The notes beneath the pieces are model-generated. The model was not told the origin of the DNA. It searched no databases and worked only from the letters and a program-made list of their open reading frames with translations. A stretch of 64,000 nt of DNA from Trichobilharzia szidati (Eukaryota > Platyhelminthes > Trematoda > Strigeidida > Schistosomatidae), in the NCBI GenBank assembly GCA_944472155.2, contig OX235277.1, positions 41,556,758 through 41,620,757 of the forward strand, written 5' to 3'. Each line of letters starts with the position of its first letter. Position 1 is the first letter of the stretch. The translations under genes were made by a program, and so were the position numbers. Of the stretch, positions 12,123 to 23,765 are shown in pieces.

Positions 12123-12138
12123 GTTCTTCACTTTTCAG
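12123..12138 (+). promoter_or_regulatory. Splice acceptor upstream of RPL14 start
   Basis: A pyrimidine-rich run ending ttcacttttcag lies 50 bases before the RPL14 ATG. No matching donor was identified, so it may be the acceptor of a 5' UTR intron or a spliced-leader trans-splice site. Confidence 0.5.
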
Positions 12139-12187
12139 TGTCAATTGGAGTGGTATCGACTAACCTTATCAACTACAATCGTTCCAT

Positions 12188-12751
12188 ATGGTTAATCATA
12201 CTAGGTTTGTGGAGGCAGGGCGCTTAGTATTCATTGCTTCTGGGCCTTATGCAAAGAAGGTTGCAGTCATAGTAGAAATAATCGACCAAAGACGAGTTCT
12301 GATTGATGGTCCATGTTCTGGTGTCCCAAGACAAGCTATGAATTTGAACAGACTTCATTTGACAAAGCTAAAATACAAAATTCCTCATGGTTGTGGTACC
12401 AACGCAGTTCAGAAGCTATGGTTAAAATATGATATAACAAAAGATTGGGAGAATACTGTATGGGCGAAAAAACTGCACCGCAAATCTCTGCGAGCGTCTA
12501 TGTCAGATTTTGACCGATTCAAAGTCATGGTTGCTCGTCAACAGGTAAGTAGCACCTTTTTTTTAAATTTGTGATGATATTTTGGAAGAGCCGTCTGCTC
12601 CTTTGATGATTTTCTCTATCTGACTATGTTATTTCCAGTAAATAAGTGTTACTGTCTTTTTACTTTTCAGCGGAACAGCATTTTGAAACAATTCAAGATG
12701 AAGAAGCCCGAAGGAAAAGTCTCGAAACCTGCAAAGGCTGTTAAGAAATAA
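12188..12751 (+). CDS. RPL14: 60S ribosomal protein L14 (eL14)
   Basis: Two coding exons, 12188-12544 and 12671-12751, encode 145 residues. The 126-nt intron starts gtaagt and ends ttttcag, in phase 0. The N-terminal half (HTRFVEAGRLVFIASGPYAK, then VEIIDQRRVLIDGP and RQAMNLNRLHLT) is the KOW-like fold of eL14. Near residue 108 the family signature SDFDRFKVMVARQ appears, followed by the basic tail in exon 2 (LKQFKMKKPEGK). eL14 is a structural protein of the large cytosolic ribosomal subunit. The Lys/Ala-rich tail is much shorter than in vertebrates, as in many invertebrates. An AATAAA lies only four bases after the stop. Confidence 0.96.
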
Positions 12752-12754
12752 ACT

Positions 12755-12760
12755 AATAAA
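12755..12760 (+). terminator. Poly(A) signal of RPL14
   Basis: AATAAA lies just downstream of the RPL14 stop codon, implying a very short 3' untranslated region. Confidence 0.6.
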
Positions 12761-15294
12761 CTTTGTGTCCTGTCGCATGCTTCTCATAGTTTTATATTTT
12801 GGTGGGTTGTTTCGTGCATATCAGTATGACTGCTCATTATTCGTTCAGTTTAATGGTTGGGTGTTTGGTTTTATAGCAACTGTAGTTAGGCTTGAGTGGG
12901 CATAGAAAAAAACCCGTATAATAGTTTCCAGAAGTGAAGTTGACTTGATTGTTTCGGCTGCTAATTCTGGCATTTTCAATCGCAACATGTCAATGCGTTG
13001 ACAGATGTTGTGATGAATTCTTTGCATAATTCTTCGTAGTATCGGCAAGCCACGTAACTCCTAAGAATTATTCTGTCGAGGATGGATGCTAATCGTTATA
13101 TAGTACGTCACTCTGCACTGAAGAAAGACAACACTTCATTGATGTGAACGCGTAAGACCTGATAACTAGAGTACGTGGTTGTGATGTATAGGAGGCTTAT
13201 GTGGCATATATAATTGCTGATAACATTCGGTTCTCAAGCGAGCTTTTGTAAAGTAAACTGTATCGTCCGTGGCAAAGCTATAAGTAATTGTTTGACTTCC
13301 ATATATTTTGGAACTTTATTCCAGTTGAAGTTCACCATTGGTTTCCACTGTGATCAAGCAAGGATCTGGTCGTTCGTAGCGAGCCGTTCAACTTCTTAGT
13401 CTGAGGATGCTTACGGATGGTCTAGCCGGTATTCATAAGCATAAAGAATGATATTAGTCCATGCTTCACACCTATCGGGTGCTAGGTGTCCTTGTAGCTT
13501 TCCTCATAACTTGAGAATGATTGGTGATTAGTTGTAATGGATGAAGGAGGTCGTGGAGTTGACATAGATTTAACATGTATGTGTTGGTTCACCATTTACC
13601 CCAGTTTAGTGGCCCACGATGAAATACTATGGATGTGCCTCACACTATAAGCAGCAAAAATATATAAACCGACCTCCACTTATAGCTGAAGTTATGAGGA
13701 ATTTGAAACTGCTAATTTTGGTTAAAGCCTTGTCAATAACCGGAGTTAGAACTATGTCTTCAGAATATTATGACAAAGTACAACAACAGTGTGTAGGTTG
13801 GAGTTTACACGGTGATGAAGGTAGATTCTGTTGATACAACTTAAAACCGTTCCTGGTGGAGTGCATGTACCAGTACGTTGTGTTACAAGTCGCTATTACA
13901 AAGCTTGTATTTTCGTTTTCTGTCGATAACGCAGCTCTGACTTATCTCTACTTCTGTGTTTATATTAATATTAGGATCATACGTATATAAGTCACATAAT
14001 TTATTGATAGACAGATGGTCTAATTACTGGTGTTTTATTTCCCTCTACCTTAATCTACAGATAGAACAAAACTTAATTATTTGACAGATGGCTGTTAGTT
14101 CCTGTCGGCATGTATTGTCCTATTTACAACCTCTATAGCTTATTCATAATCAGCATAATCCGTTTTGAACTGGCTATCCTATTCTAACACACATTTGTAT
14201 AAATATTCTGTTAACAGAGTTTGAAATTCTAGAGTGTAGATTTTCAGGGACATCCTAATTATTATTGCGTGTTGGGATAAGAACTTCCTACTTAATCAAC
14301 TGTAAGAATAGGGTAAATATATACTTCAGACACTAATGCTAACTCATATTTAATTAACTCTCCTTTAACGGTAGTAGAACGATTAACTCCTAACGTCACC
14401 TATATCCTGCCTTAACTAGGAATCATAGTCAAGAGGTAGACACGATATTGAGAAAACTGAAAAGTCACCTGTCGATTCTTTTTTTTATTACATTAGTCCC
14501 CAGAATAAGTTGTCTAAACTGTAGTAAGACCCTAGTAGTTAACATCAAAAACGGGGGGACTCGTAAGACAAAGTAACTGGAGGTTATTTACTTACTTAAA
14601 ATGTAAACTTTGCAATACAGGAACGCCACGAAATGCATCATACCCATTCTTCAACCTGAATTGCCACGTCGCTGTTTTTCATCTAGTCCCAGAGGCAGCG
14701 AATAGCATAGAAGACTCTTGGACAACATACCGTAGCCGGCGACCCAAAATAACATCACTTATTGAGAGGCGACTTTCATAATATTCAAGCACACTTACAC
14801 AGTAATGCCAGCACATTAGGGGCTTGAAAATCTTTTTCAATGTAGGAATAACTGCCATTCAGTTCCAATAATTATTCACTAGTGCATATAGGCTAGTTTT
14901 TTGTTAAATATAATTCGGCAGCGTTGACTGCTTTTATAGCATTCTGCTGAATATTCTTGAGAGATAACGGTCACACCAATCGCAACTTATAGAAGTACTT
15001 TCATCTTGAAGAAAAATAAGCAATTATTAGAACTACCAATTCACTGATTCATAAAGAACTGTTGTGAAGTACACTCCTGGCACTGATGTGCCTGTGACTA
15101 AGTTTGAAATAGTCAGTGAGTGAATTCTCAATGTGCAATACGACTTATTGAGACATTTTCTGTGGACAGAATGAAATAACTAATAGTCTCATTTAGTCAT
15201 TTGTGTTAAAGACGATCTCAATGAATATCGCTTCGTGGACGAACATATAAGTGAGATGCTTGCTAGTGACTTGCTGCAGGACGGAGTTTCCTGG
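12761..15294. other. Gene-free interval, nothing recognised
   Basis: About 2.5 kb downstream of RPL14 shows only short unsupported frames and no identifiable repeat family. Confidence 0.45.
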
Positions 15295-15640
15295 AATTCT
15301 AGTGAGAAGTCGTGACCAATGAGGTCCAACCAGTCAAGTGTGAGGATGGATTTCCCATTGATGACATTGGTTGAAGTTAGAATTCATGGATTGGCCATTG
15401 AATCGGGTCCCAGTGGCTGAATGTTCGTCAACGAGCTTGCCTTGTAACCGGAAGTTCCTGGATTCGAATCCTGGCAGTGGGTGTGTTCTGCCGGTGATTC
15501 CCAAACTAGGATGAAGTAGCTGTCCAGTGCTCCCTGTGGCTGGTTTTCAATGGTTCTCTAACTGATATCAATCCGTGGGCAAACTCGCAAGAATAAATTT
15601 AATCCTAACAAACCAACCCTTGAAAATATAAGTAAGGAAA
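15295..15640 (+). repeat. tRNA-headed SINE family A
   Basis: This copy has a box-A-like TGGCTGAATG and a box-B-like GATTCGAATCC about 40 bases apart, followed by the family body (cccaaactaggatga, agctgtccagt, ggttctctaactgatatcaa). The hammerhead-like core is mutated. Similar copies are at 33115, 38671, 42421, 47222, 54900 and 62545. Confidence 0.7.
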
Positions 15641-16190
15641 TCACAGAAAACAAAGGATGACTACACACTTGCGACGTTCTAGTCGCCGAATGATTTTGAG
15701 GAAGTGGATGTGTAGCGATGGAGTTGATAATTAGAAGATGTTTGATGCTGTTGTCTACAGTGGTATATTAAATAATAATTTCATTCAAAGCGAATAATGA
15801 TAGCTGAAGTTGGAACAAAACGCAGCTGAGATGAAAATGTAAGTGCTGGTCAATGAATACATGTCCAAACACTTGAATATTTAGAAAACAACAAAAATAG
15901 AACGAAGAAATAGCCACTTTTCAACTAGATTTATTTGAAAAATAAAGCCCAATGTTTAAAAACGTAAAGAGTCATCGACTAGACCGTGGTGCTACCAAGA
16001 GATTAGCAAGTGGATGATAACCGAAATTAGTTTCCATATATAAAATCTTCGCAAATAGCATAATAAATCGATCAGAAAATGGGAAAGGATGGCGAGATAA
16101 GGATAACTCGTTTATACAGTTTTAGGGGAAAAATCCTAATCGAATAAACGTCTGTAGCTAGGTTGTCATATTGTTCTAAATACAAGAACT
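15641..16190. other. Gene-free interval, nothing recognised
   Basis: No frame or repeat could be assigned. Confidence 0.4.
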
Positions 16191-16194
16191 CATT

Positions 16195-17010
16195 GCGATG
16201 TCAGCATTGGTAAGTCTGTCTGTCTGTATTCGACAAAGAACTTTGCAAATATGTGCGGCAGTTCAAGTCGCCACACTCCATGTAGCACACAAAGCAAGAG
16301 AAGAAAGTAGAAGAAATACATAATACAGTCAGTAAACAGAGGTGTGAGACAAAGGAATAGTAATAACGGAGAACAAAACAGTTTCATTGGAAATCATAAG
16401 TCACAAGGAGTGGATGCATCTGTGCCAGCCACTGAGAACGATTTTGAGCCATGTCACCAATTGTTTCAAACTATTGGTTTTTACCGTCCCGAGGACCCCA
16501 ACCAGGAAGTCTACACCTTCCTACGTGGCCTAGACTAACTGTTGTCGATTTCATTGACTGGTGTCATGTTTTCGTTTGACTGCCGCTAGCTCTTTTCCAG
16601 CCTGGCCCTATATCAGCTAACATTGGCCGTCGAGGAAGGCGATGACTAGGCATACGTAGCACATGTCCTAACCGTCTCAGTCGATGTAATTTCACAGTCT
16701 CATCGACTGATTTCCCCTCCTTACCTAGCACTCGACGCCTAACCTCAATATTGCTCACCTTATTATACCACTTCACGCGGGAGATAGAACGCAGACACCT
16801 ATGATCAAAGACAGCTACCTACACTGGCTTTTCATGTCTCCCACTCTCAATGGCCAGGTCTCACAGCCACAAAGGAGGCCGGAGCGGACTGATGAGCAGT
16901 ACTCACGCCCTTTGGTCGATAGTCAGATATCACGTCTACGCATTGGTTGGTGGGAGGTATTCAGTTACCAACTGAACTACGGAAGTGTATTTGTGGCTCA
17001 TAGGGAACAC
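16195..17010 (-). mobile_element. RTE-like LINE (family 2), 5'-truncated
   Basis: The minus strand encodes the family-2 C-terminus: VFDHRCLRSI, VKWYNKVSNIEVRRRV, then LGHVLRMPSHRLPRRPM (frame 16776-16564). A 3' untranslated region follows and ends near 16200 in a run of cagacagacag, the tail also seen at 37340 and 49030. Stops interrupt the frame upstream. Confidence 0.75.
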
Positions 17011-17769
17011 AGCAGCTGAAGTGTGTTAAACAGTCATTCATCCGACAATTAAGTCTGATATACTCTACCAAATGCCTTGGAATAATTGTTTAGCTTGCCA
17101 CTGGGGTTCACCTGTTCTTGTAGAGTTGATAAAGACTAAGCAACTGAGACATCCGGCTCAGCTAATGCGTACCAAACAAATAACGTGGAGATTTTCATGG
17201 CGCATTCCACCTCGCTTACTTCACTCACTGATCTAGACAAAGAGGGAACTCTTTGTTTGTCAACAGCAGCCAGAATTGTTCTAGGTGGTTTTCGACTTAT
17301 TCTAAAAATATATTCCTCAAGCTTATTCATAAACACTGTCATTGTCTCACAAATGAATGTTTTCCTTTTATTGGGAAGCCGTAAAAATGGATATAAAGCC
17401 ATCACCATAACTGCATTCGAGAAACTTCTCTTTATTTTCCCTTCTTGACAAACTTATTCATCACTCCACTACTTGACACATGTTTCAAGAGTGCATCTAC
17501 GTAGGCCTGGATTATAGGTGTAGACAGTCAAATTTCAGCTAATCAGTCCCACGTTTAAGTCTACCTCTCTTTCTCTCTGCCTAATTTAGCCTGGGTCGTA
17601 TTATAAGCTGCCAGACAAAGTGTGTGTGGCTGATAGCCAAGCACATGAAAAATCTTTCCTAAGACAACAACTTATTCCTTACTAACTTTTAAGCAGAATT
17701 ACATAGACTTACAGAGGATTAGAAATACACTCACAATTATACAAAAGTACATCATATAAATCGTAGTTT
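17011..17769. other. Gene-free interval
   Basis: Short open frames on both strands near 17136-17448 show no recognisable domain or splice structure. Confidence 0.4.
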
Positions 17770-17957
17770 TATTTCATTATAGCTTAATTCCACACAGTAT
17801 TTTTGATACAAGTATGGAATTTTCAGCATGTGATATCGGTAGCCCAAATTTTGCAGGCCGACCATTGATATCGGGTGTGCGTCGGCAGAGAATCAAGCCC
17901 CGGACCACATGCATGGTCGGCGAGAGTCCTAACCACTGTGCTACCGACGCACAGTAG
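17770..17957 (-). repeat. tRNA-headed SINE family B with attached repeat
   Basis: The minus strand from 17955 begins with the tRNA-like head (tgcgtcggtagcacagtgg, then a box-B-like segment), but the usual family body is replaced by a segment shared with 41413-41516 (ttttcagcatgtgatatcgg). Both copies have the same junction, so this is a distinct subfamily. Confidence 0.6.
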
Positions 17958-18239
17958 TAGTATAATACTTGAACTACAAAGATATCTATGCAAACCATCC
18001 GTTAGTGATAAGCTACTTCAGATATGATAGATTAGAAATCCTAATTCCACCCATAACATCTTTAGGAATATGCATAAGACTTTACTGAATATACGAAATC
18101 TTAACTTCTGTTTCATTGTCTCTAGAACATTGCTCAAAGAACAAACTAATCAACTTGTTTCAGAAATGCCTTTAATTCAGCAGACTTTTCTGTCATGAAG
18201 TTGTTACATTAAACACGACAGTTTAAGGATGTAAAAAAA

Positions 18240-18730
18240 CCTAAATAATTTCTGGGTTTGTGGAAGCGATCTTCGCCTGAACAAGTTCTACACATGTGTG
18301 GAACAAATACATTTCTTTGCAGCAACATTGACAGTAGTGTGCTCTCCAGTCGCCCGCTGATCTGCAGAAGCCCAAAGGACAAGATCCCGCATCTGACCAC
18401 TTCTATGTATATATATCAGTTCACGTATTGCTTTGGAGCCAGGTACATTGGTCGTTCATCGCGCATCCTGTCCAGTGTGGCTGCGGAAAAGAAGTAATGG
18501 CCGCATCAGGAGTGTAATAATCGAACATCTCATCACCACTGGTCGTTCCATCTCAACAAACGCCTCTTCCTTCAAAGTAATCTACAAAGTGAAGAACAAT
18601 CTGCCTACGTTTCCGTCTTCTTTGCATTGCAGAAGTCCTAGCTATTCAGTTAGAAGAACTAAAAATATGCATATAAGAGAAAATGATTCAACCACTTCTA
18701 CTATCATGGTAACAACTCTGTTGACTTGAC
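18240..18730 (+). mobile_element. Penelope-like element fragment (GIY-YIG endonuclease)
   Basis: Frameshifted plus-strand frames keep the PLE endonuclease order: KDKIPHLTTSMYIYQFT, GARYIGRSSRI (the GIY-YIG second block with Arg), then EHLITTGRSISTNASSFKVI. No RT was found upstream. Frameshifts near 18440 and 18500 make it a relic. Confidence 0.7.
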
Positions 18731-19049
18731 TTAACTTTTGCTTGTATGCTCATATTTCCAACTACTTAAAACTCTTACGTGATTCCGTGTATTATTTTGT
18801 TTCCATGATCACCCTAAGCACAACTCTTCCTTCAAACTATTCATGTTCTTACGTAACTCTTCTTTAACAATCGTTTATGATAACTCATCATACTACTAAT
18901 CATGATAAATCATCATACTACTACTAACCTCTTATTTAAACGTTCAATTCCTCTGAACGCCTCTTGTATTATGCAACTCCCACCCCCAAAAAATCTGACT
19001 AATTGTATTGGGATTATTTGATATAAGGATAAAACTTGGGCACTGCTGT

Positions 19050-19292
19050 TTTTAATCCTTTACGTTCCCAGTGGAATACAGGGAGGGCTTCAAGCTAGAG
19101 GCTTGAAGTTTCAGTAACAGTGGTGTTCATTTTTACGGGATGAGCTTGCTAGTCTCATGCCCAACCTTCCCTCTTTACCAGCCTCATTACTGGCTCGGCG
19201 AGGTGAAGGAGTGCGTCGGTGGCCGGGATTCGAACCCCGAACCACATGAGTGGTCGGTGAACATTCTACCTCTGCGCTATCGACGCACTGTG
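19050..19292 (-). repeat. tRNA-headed SINE family B
   Basis: The minus strand starts gtgcgtcgatagcgcagagg and carries box-B-like GGTTCGAATCC variants. It continues through cctcgccgagcc, an aaggttgggcatgag segment and a 3' end near the ttccactgggaacgt motif shared with the family-1 LINE terminus. Confidence 0.75.
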
Positions 19293-19860
19293 GTGGAGTA
19301 TAATTCCATAATGGAATTAGTTCGGAGTAAGTTAGTCAGATCATCGGAAAATAGAAGTTCACCGAGAGCTAGAATGACTGACTCTGCTAACCTAAATAAT
19401 CTAGAAAAAACAAATCAGCCACTGTCATGCGTTTACTTGCACACAATCACAACACAATAGGGTGGGACAGAGCGAAAGTATTAAAAAGTAATACAGCTGG
19501 ATAGAGAGAGAGAGAGAGGTTAACCACCGAAATTTTGTTCATCGAATGAATCACCACTAAACAGCAGGAATTGAATTAATGCAACACCTATACCAGCTAT
19601 ATGGAAAATTGTGATGAATAACGGTGGGGGGAATCACTGATGTAAGAATAGAACTTGGGCAATGTGGTGGAGTATAATCCCATTATGGAGGAAATTTTAT
19701 TTTGATAAAGTCTAACAGTGTGCCATACAATAATATTCACTGATGACCGTTTCGAGCACAATTTATTGCTACTGCTCATAATCATATCAAGGTACTCACT
19801 GAAACAACTTTCTGACTTCGGTTATATACATGAGTAGAAAATTGATTAGACATATGAATT
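19293..19860 (+). mobile_element. Penelope-like element 3' part
   Basis: A degenerate endonuclease C-terminal segment (RSSENRSSPRARMTDSANLNNLEK) is followed by the PLE end repeat: gggcaatgtggtggagtata, attttattttgataaag and tttcgagcacaa. The same end occurs at 25490 and 32590, and reversed at 53270. Confidence 0.6.
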
Positions 19861-19867
19861 AATATAA

Positions 19868-20655
19868 AGTTCAACAACAAGTTGGCAGAAGAAGCATCAA
19901 AGATAGGACTTCAGGTGAACATAAAGAAAACAGAGGTGATGAAGATTCCTGGGCAACACCACCAACAGCAACAACAACAACAACAGACAACAATCAGCAT
20001 AAATGGAAGGAACCTGAAAGAAACAACCTCCTTCACCTATCTATCTGGGAAGCATCGTTTCAACTACAGGCGGAACTGACGAGGATATCAAAGCGAGGCT
20101 CGGGAAAGCAAGACAACCTTTCACTACTCTCAAGTCTGTGTGAAGGTCAACAGCACTCAGCGTGAAAGACAAGATATGGATTTTCAACTCCAATGTGAAG
20201 TCAGTCAGTTCTACTATACGGATCAGAGACTTGGGGCGTCATAAAGAGCATCTCAAACAAACTACAGACCTTCGTTAACAGTTGTCTTCGCTCAATACTC
20301 AAGATCAGATGGCCAGAAAAGATCAGCAACAGAGATCTCTGGGATCGAACCAACCAGGAACTGATTGTGAAACAAATAAGCAAGAAGAAATGGAGGTGGA
20401 TTGGCCATACTCTGAGGAAACCATCAAGTGACATCACTAGACAAGCCCTCGAGTGGAACCCGAAAGGGAAGCGGCGAGTTGGTCGTCCAAGGGTGACTTG
20501 GTGGAGGTCATGTGAAGAGGAGATGAAAACGTGTGGGCAGACTTGGAACCAGGTGAAGACTTTAGCAGAGAACCGAACGCAATGGAGACGCACGGCTGAA
20601 ACCCTATGTTCCTCTAGGAATTAAAGGAAACAATAATAATAATAATAATTAATAG
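19868..20655 (+). mobile_element. RTE-like LINE (family 1), 5'-truncated with (AAT)n tail
   Basis: The copy begins within the RT thumb (KLAEEASKIGLQVNIKKTEV), contains a CAA-repeat Gln run, and continues in several frames to the conserved C-terminus WRWIGHTLRKPSSDITRQAL and GRPRVTWWRSCEEEMK (frame 20367-20624). The protein ends RRTAETLCSSRN. The sequence then runs into an (AAT)n tail, the 3' end shared by all family-1 copies here. Confidence 0.8.
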
Positions 20656-20819
20656 ACATGCGTAAAACAGAAAAGGAGATAAAGTATATTCGGCAATAAT
20701 ATTAGTGCAATCAATGAAATATAATAAGATGGGAAAGAAGACGAGAGTTGTTAATCCATAAGTCAATAATAGTGAAACTAATAATTGTAGCATAAAGAAT
20801 ATAAGGCATCTCCAGTTCT

Positions 20820-21640
20820 ACCATATAAGGAGGGGACATCTGAGACCCTACGTAGGATTCTCAATAAAGCAGGAATTAGAGTGGCATTCATAACCCACAA
20901 ACTCACTCATGTAGGACAAGCTCTGTAGGCTAAAGGACCCTGTAGGTTGACCCAATTTGACAAAATAATATAATTTACAAAATACCTTGCAATGACTGTG
21001 AGTTAAGTCAACTACATAGGTCGGACCAGTAGATCGGGAGTAGTGAGATTATCAGAACATAAGAATTTAACTAAGGTTAGAATGATTGATCCCACGAAGA
21101 CAAGTAATTTAGAAAAAAGCTCAGCAATCGCACTTCATGCATTAACATACAACCACACACGCAATGGGGTGTGTGGGACAAAGTTAAGATTCCAAAGAGT
21201 AATATAGGTAGGTGAAGTGAAAGAGAGATTGATTACTGAATCCTGGTTTATCGAGTGAATATACACCCAACACATGCAATCGAAGTGACTCAATGCAAAT
21301 ACCAGCGATATGTATGGAAGATATTATTACCACCAGTCAAATCAGAGGAGGATAATAAATAATGTTAAAATTTGTTTGATTTCAATTCACGTTATCACAC
21401 TCTAACGTGTTATTTAATTATTTTACTGACAAAACATCTTATTCCCCATCTTATGCACTAACAACACTAGTCTTATTTCCGATCGTATCATATTTATTTA
21501 TTGATAGCACTAATATGATTTCCGAAAGCACTTCATCTTCAATTCTGTCTCACGCATGTCTATTGAACTTTATACTGACTCATGTGCCTGATCAATATTT
21601 TACTCATGTATATAAACGAAGTCAGGAAGTTGTATGAACA
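20820..21640 (+). mobile_element. Penelope-like element 3' half
   Basis: Frames interrupted by stops read ETLRRILNKAGIRVAF, then VNYIGRTSRSGVVRLSEHK and the conserved tail RMIDPTKTSNLEKSSAIALH. This is the GIY-YIG endonuclease region of a PLE. Related copies are at 52640 and 62710. The AT-rich 3' untranslated part extends to about 21640. Confidence 0.7.
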
Positions 21641-22043
21641 CACTGGTATGCCTATGAACATAACATTTTGCTAAAAACATCCTAATTTTAAGTATTGTTC
21701 ATAAATGGACGGCTATTACCCTAAGAGGACTACAAATCGACAAACTATCAACAACTGTCAAAAGTTGAGAAGTCAAGGAAACAGTTTATTTCCGAGTGTA
21801 TAGCACAGGAATATACAGTTCAGCAGAGTTAATTGAGACGCTAATACAGGATCCACAGGTTCACTGCATAGTCAAAAGAATAACCCACAAGGATGGCGCA
21901 TCTGCCTTTAGTTAATTCATCAACACACAACAAAAAAGACAAAAGCAGCAATAGTCTAAAACAAAGCTTTATAATTATATAAGCTAAGGAGTGCTATAAA
22001 GTTAACAAAAGCAATCACTATTTTTTTTTACTATTTACAAAAA

Positions 22044-22882
22044 TTATTGAACTTTAAATTTTACAGAGCATAGATTGTCTAAACCAATTTCAACTTCATC
22101 ACCAATTTTCAGGGGGCCAACACCTGCAGGTGTACCAGTCAAAATAAGATCTCCATATTCTAATGAAATTCTTTGAGAGATTATTGATATCAAATCTGCC
22201 GGTGTCCATATCATCATATTCAGCTTGGATCGTTGACGTTCAGAATGATTCACTTTACACCAAATTTCATTGTTCACTGTTTGAAATTCTTCACGTAATT
22301 TTAAAATGTTGATGGGTAGAGAAGTCATTGGGAGAATTGGACCCACAGGGCAGGCAGTGTCAAAACATTTAGCTAGAGTCCATGGTAATTGCTTTGACTT
22401 GAGCTCATTCTGTAACAATCGATCGGTTAGATCTAAAGCGACCACATAACCCATCACTGAGGAAGACACCTAGAATAAACCACAGAATTTGGAGATTACT
22501 GATGGTACAAATAAAATTTATTTATCCAAAATATGAAACCAAGTCTTACCTCATTCGGCTTCACATTTGTTAAACGCTTTCCAATAACAAAGCCTAATTC
22601 AACTTCATGATGAACTTCCGTTGTTCCATTGGGCATCTTAACAAAAAATTGATTGGAGGTAATGTTGTTGCGCATAGCGAAAACAAACCTTAATATTTTC
22701 ACCCTCTTCTATAATACAACTAGATGGTTTCATAAAGATGACTGGTGAATTTCCAACTTTATTCCCCAATTCCTTTGCATGTTCCCTGTGGGATGATTTG
22801 TTAAGAATGGCTAGTATATGTACGCATAGTTTCTGCCGACTGCGATAATTTTTCGACAAATACTCTTTAAGCTCGTTGACAT
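22044..22882 (-). CDS. FAHD1: Fumarylacetoacetate hydrolase domain protein (FAHD1-type acylpyruvase)
   Basis: Four coding exons on the minus strand (22882-22824, 22785-22689, 22636-22550, 22469-22044) join in frame to 222 residues. The start is ATG 22882, giving MSTSLKSICRKIIAVGRNYA, which aligns with the start of FAHD1 proteins. Residues expected for the catalytic Mg2+/Mn2+ site are present: HHEVELG (two Glu ligands), LDLTDR (Asp ligand), the lysine in LPWTLAKCF, and the loop TGTPAGVGP near the C-terminus. Animal FAHD1 is a mitochondrial acylpyruvate hydrolase and oxaloacetate decarboxylase; mitochondrial targeting here is inferred, not shown. The first two introns are only 38 and 52 nt, the third 80 nt, all gt-ag. 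The length matches the family and no defect is seen. Confidence 0.94.
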
Positions 22883-22886
22883 TATT

Positions 22887-22900
22887 CTAAAAACAAAAAA
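22887..22900 (-). promoter_or_regulatory. Splice acceptor just upstream of FAHD1 start
   Basis: On the minus strand a T-rich run ends ttgtttttag, four bases before the ATG. Coding sequence begins almost at once. The site could be used by a 5' UTR intron or by spliced-leader trans-splicing. Confidence 0.5.
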
Positions 22901-22964
22901 GTGTTAGGATGTTGAATAATGCTTATCATTGAGTTCAAATTAGCAATAGAAATAATATAGAAAA

Positions 22965-23765
22965 TCAAAACAAGTATTTCAACGAAGAGACTTTTCAACG
23001 AATCCATTATCAAACTGTACAATCGTATATATAGTTCTTTTAAAGAAATTATATCCGGTGAGGGAATTAGGTCAAAGCTGTGAATAAATCAAATAATAGA
23101 AGTAGTGTGAAATGCAATTAAAATATTTGTGATTATAATCATAGTTAGATGTCAAGTGGTAAAACAATTAATGTCATATATACAATAATTCATATGATGG
23201 ATAGAACTTGGAAAGGGTGTGTAATTATAGGATTAGTAGGCAAATAAAAATGAAATAAAGACGCTACATGACAGTGTGTGAAATTTAATAACATTGAATT
23301 TAACTTGGCAAAGAAAATTGATTTAGAATGACAAGTGGAATCATATTGGGGACGGTTCAAAGTGAGAATAGTAATAGTAACAATTGGCGCAATAAGAGAA
23401 AAGTAGGCAAATTGAATAAACAAAACAAAAAATAAGTAGAGCCAAAATATGATTGGGGATAACCATACTTTAGCATAGAGGATTTAAGAATATGAAAGTT
23501 GGAGGGGTTGAACGGAATTTTCTGGCTTTTCTATTTCGACGGCCAAAGCTTCAGCAATACAGATAAGGCGGATACCCACTGATTATAATCACAAACATTT
23601 TAACTGTATTCTATACTAATATTATCTCATGTATTCACACCTTTGATTCAATTCCATCACCGGATATAATTTCTTATATATATGTACATATATATATATA
23701 TATATATATACGATTGTACTCGTTGAAGAGAGTCTGTACGTTAAATCACTTGTTTTGATTTTCTA
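22965..23765 (-). mobile_element. Short Penelope-like element with inverted termini
   Basis: The two ends are inverted copies of each other: 22965-23100 (aaaatcaaaacaagt, then acaatcgtatatata and ttatatccggtgagggaatt) and 23625-23765. The inside matches 38936-39330, where PLE endonuclease codons are evident on the minus strand. Only a short C-terminal remnant is left here. A (TA)n microsatellite sits in the right terminus (about 23690-23710). Confidence 0.6.

Noticed and set aside
23680..23715. Possible CRISPR-like or satellite array
   Set aside because: It is a simple (TA)n microsatellite within a PLE terminus.
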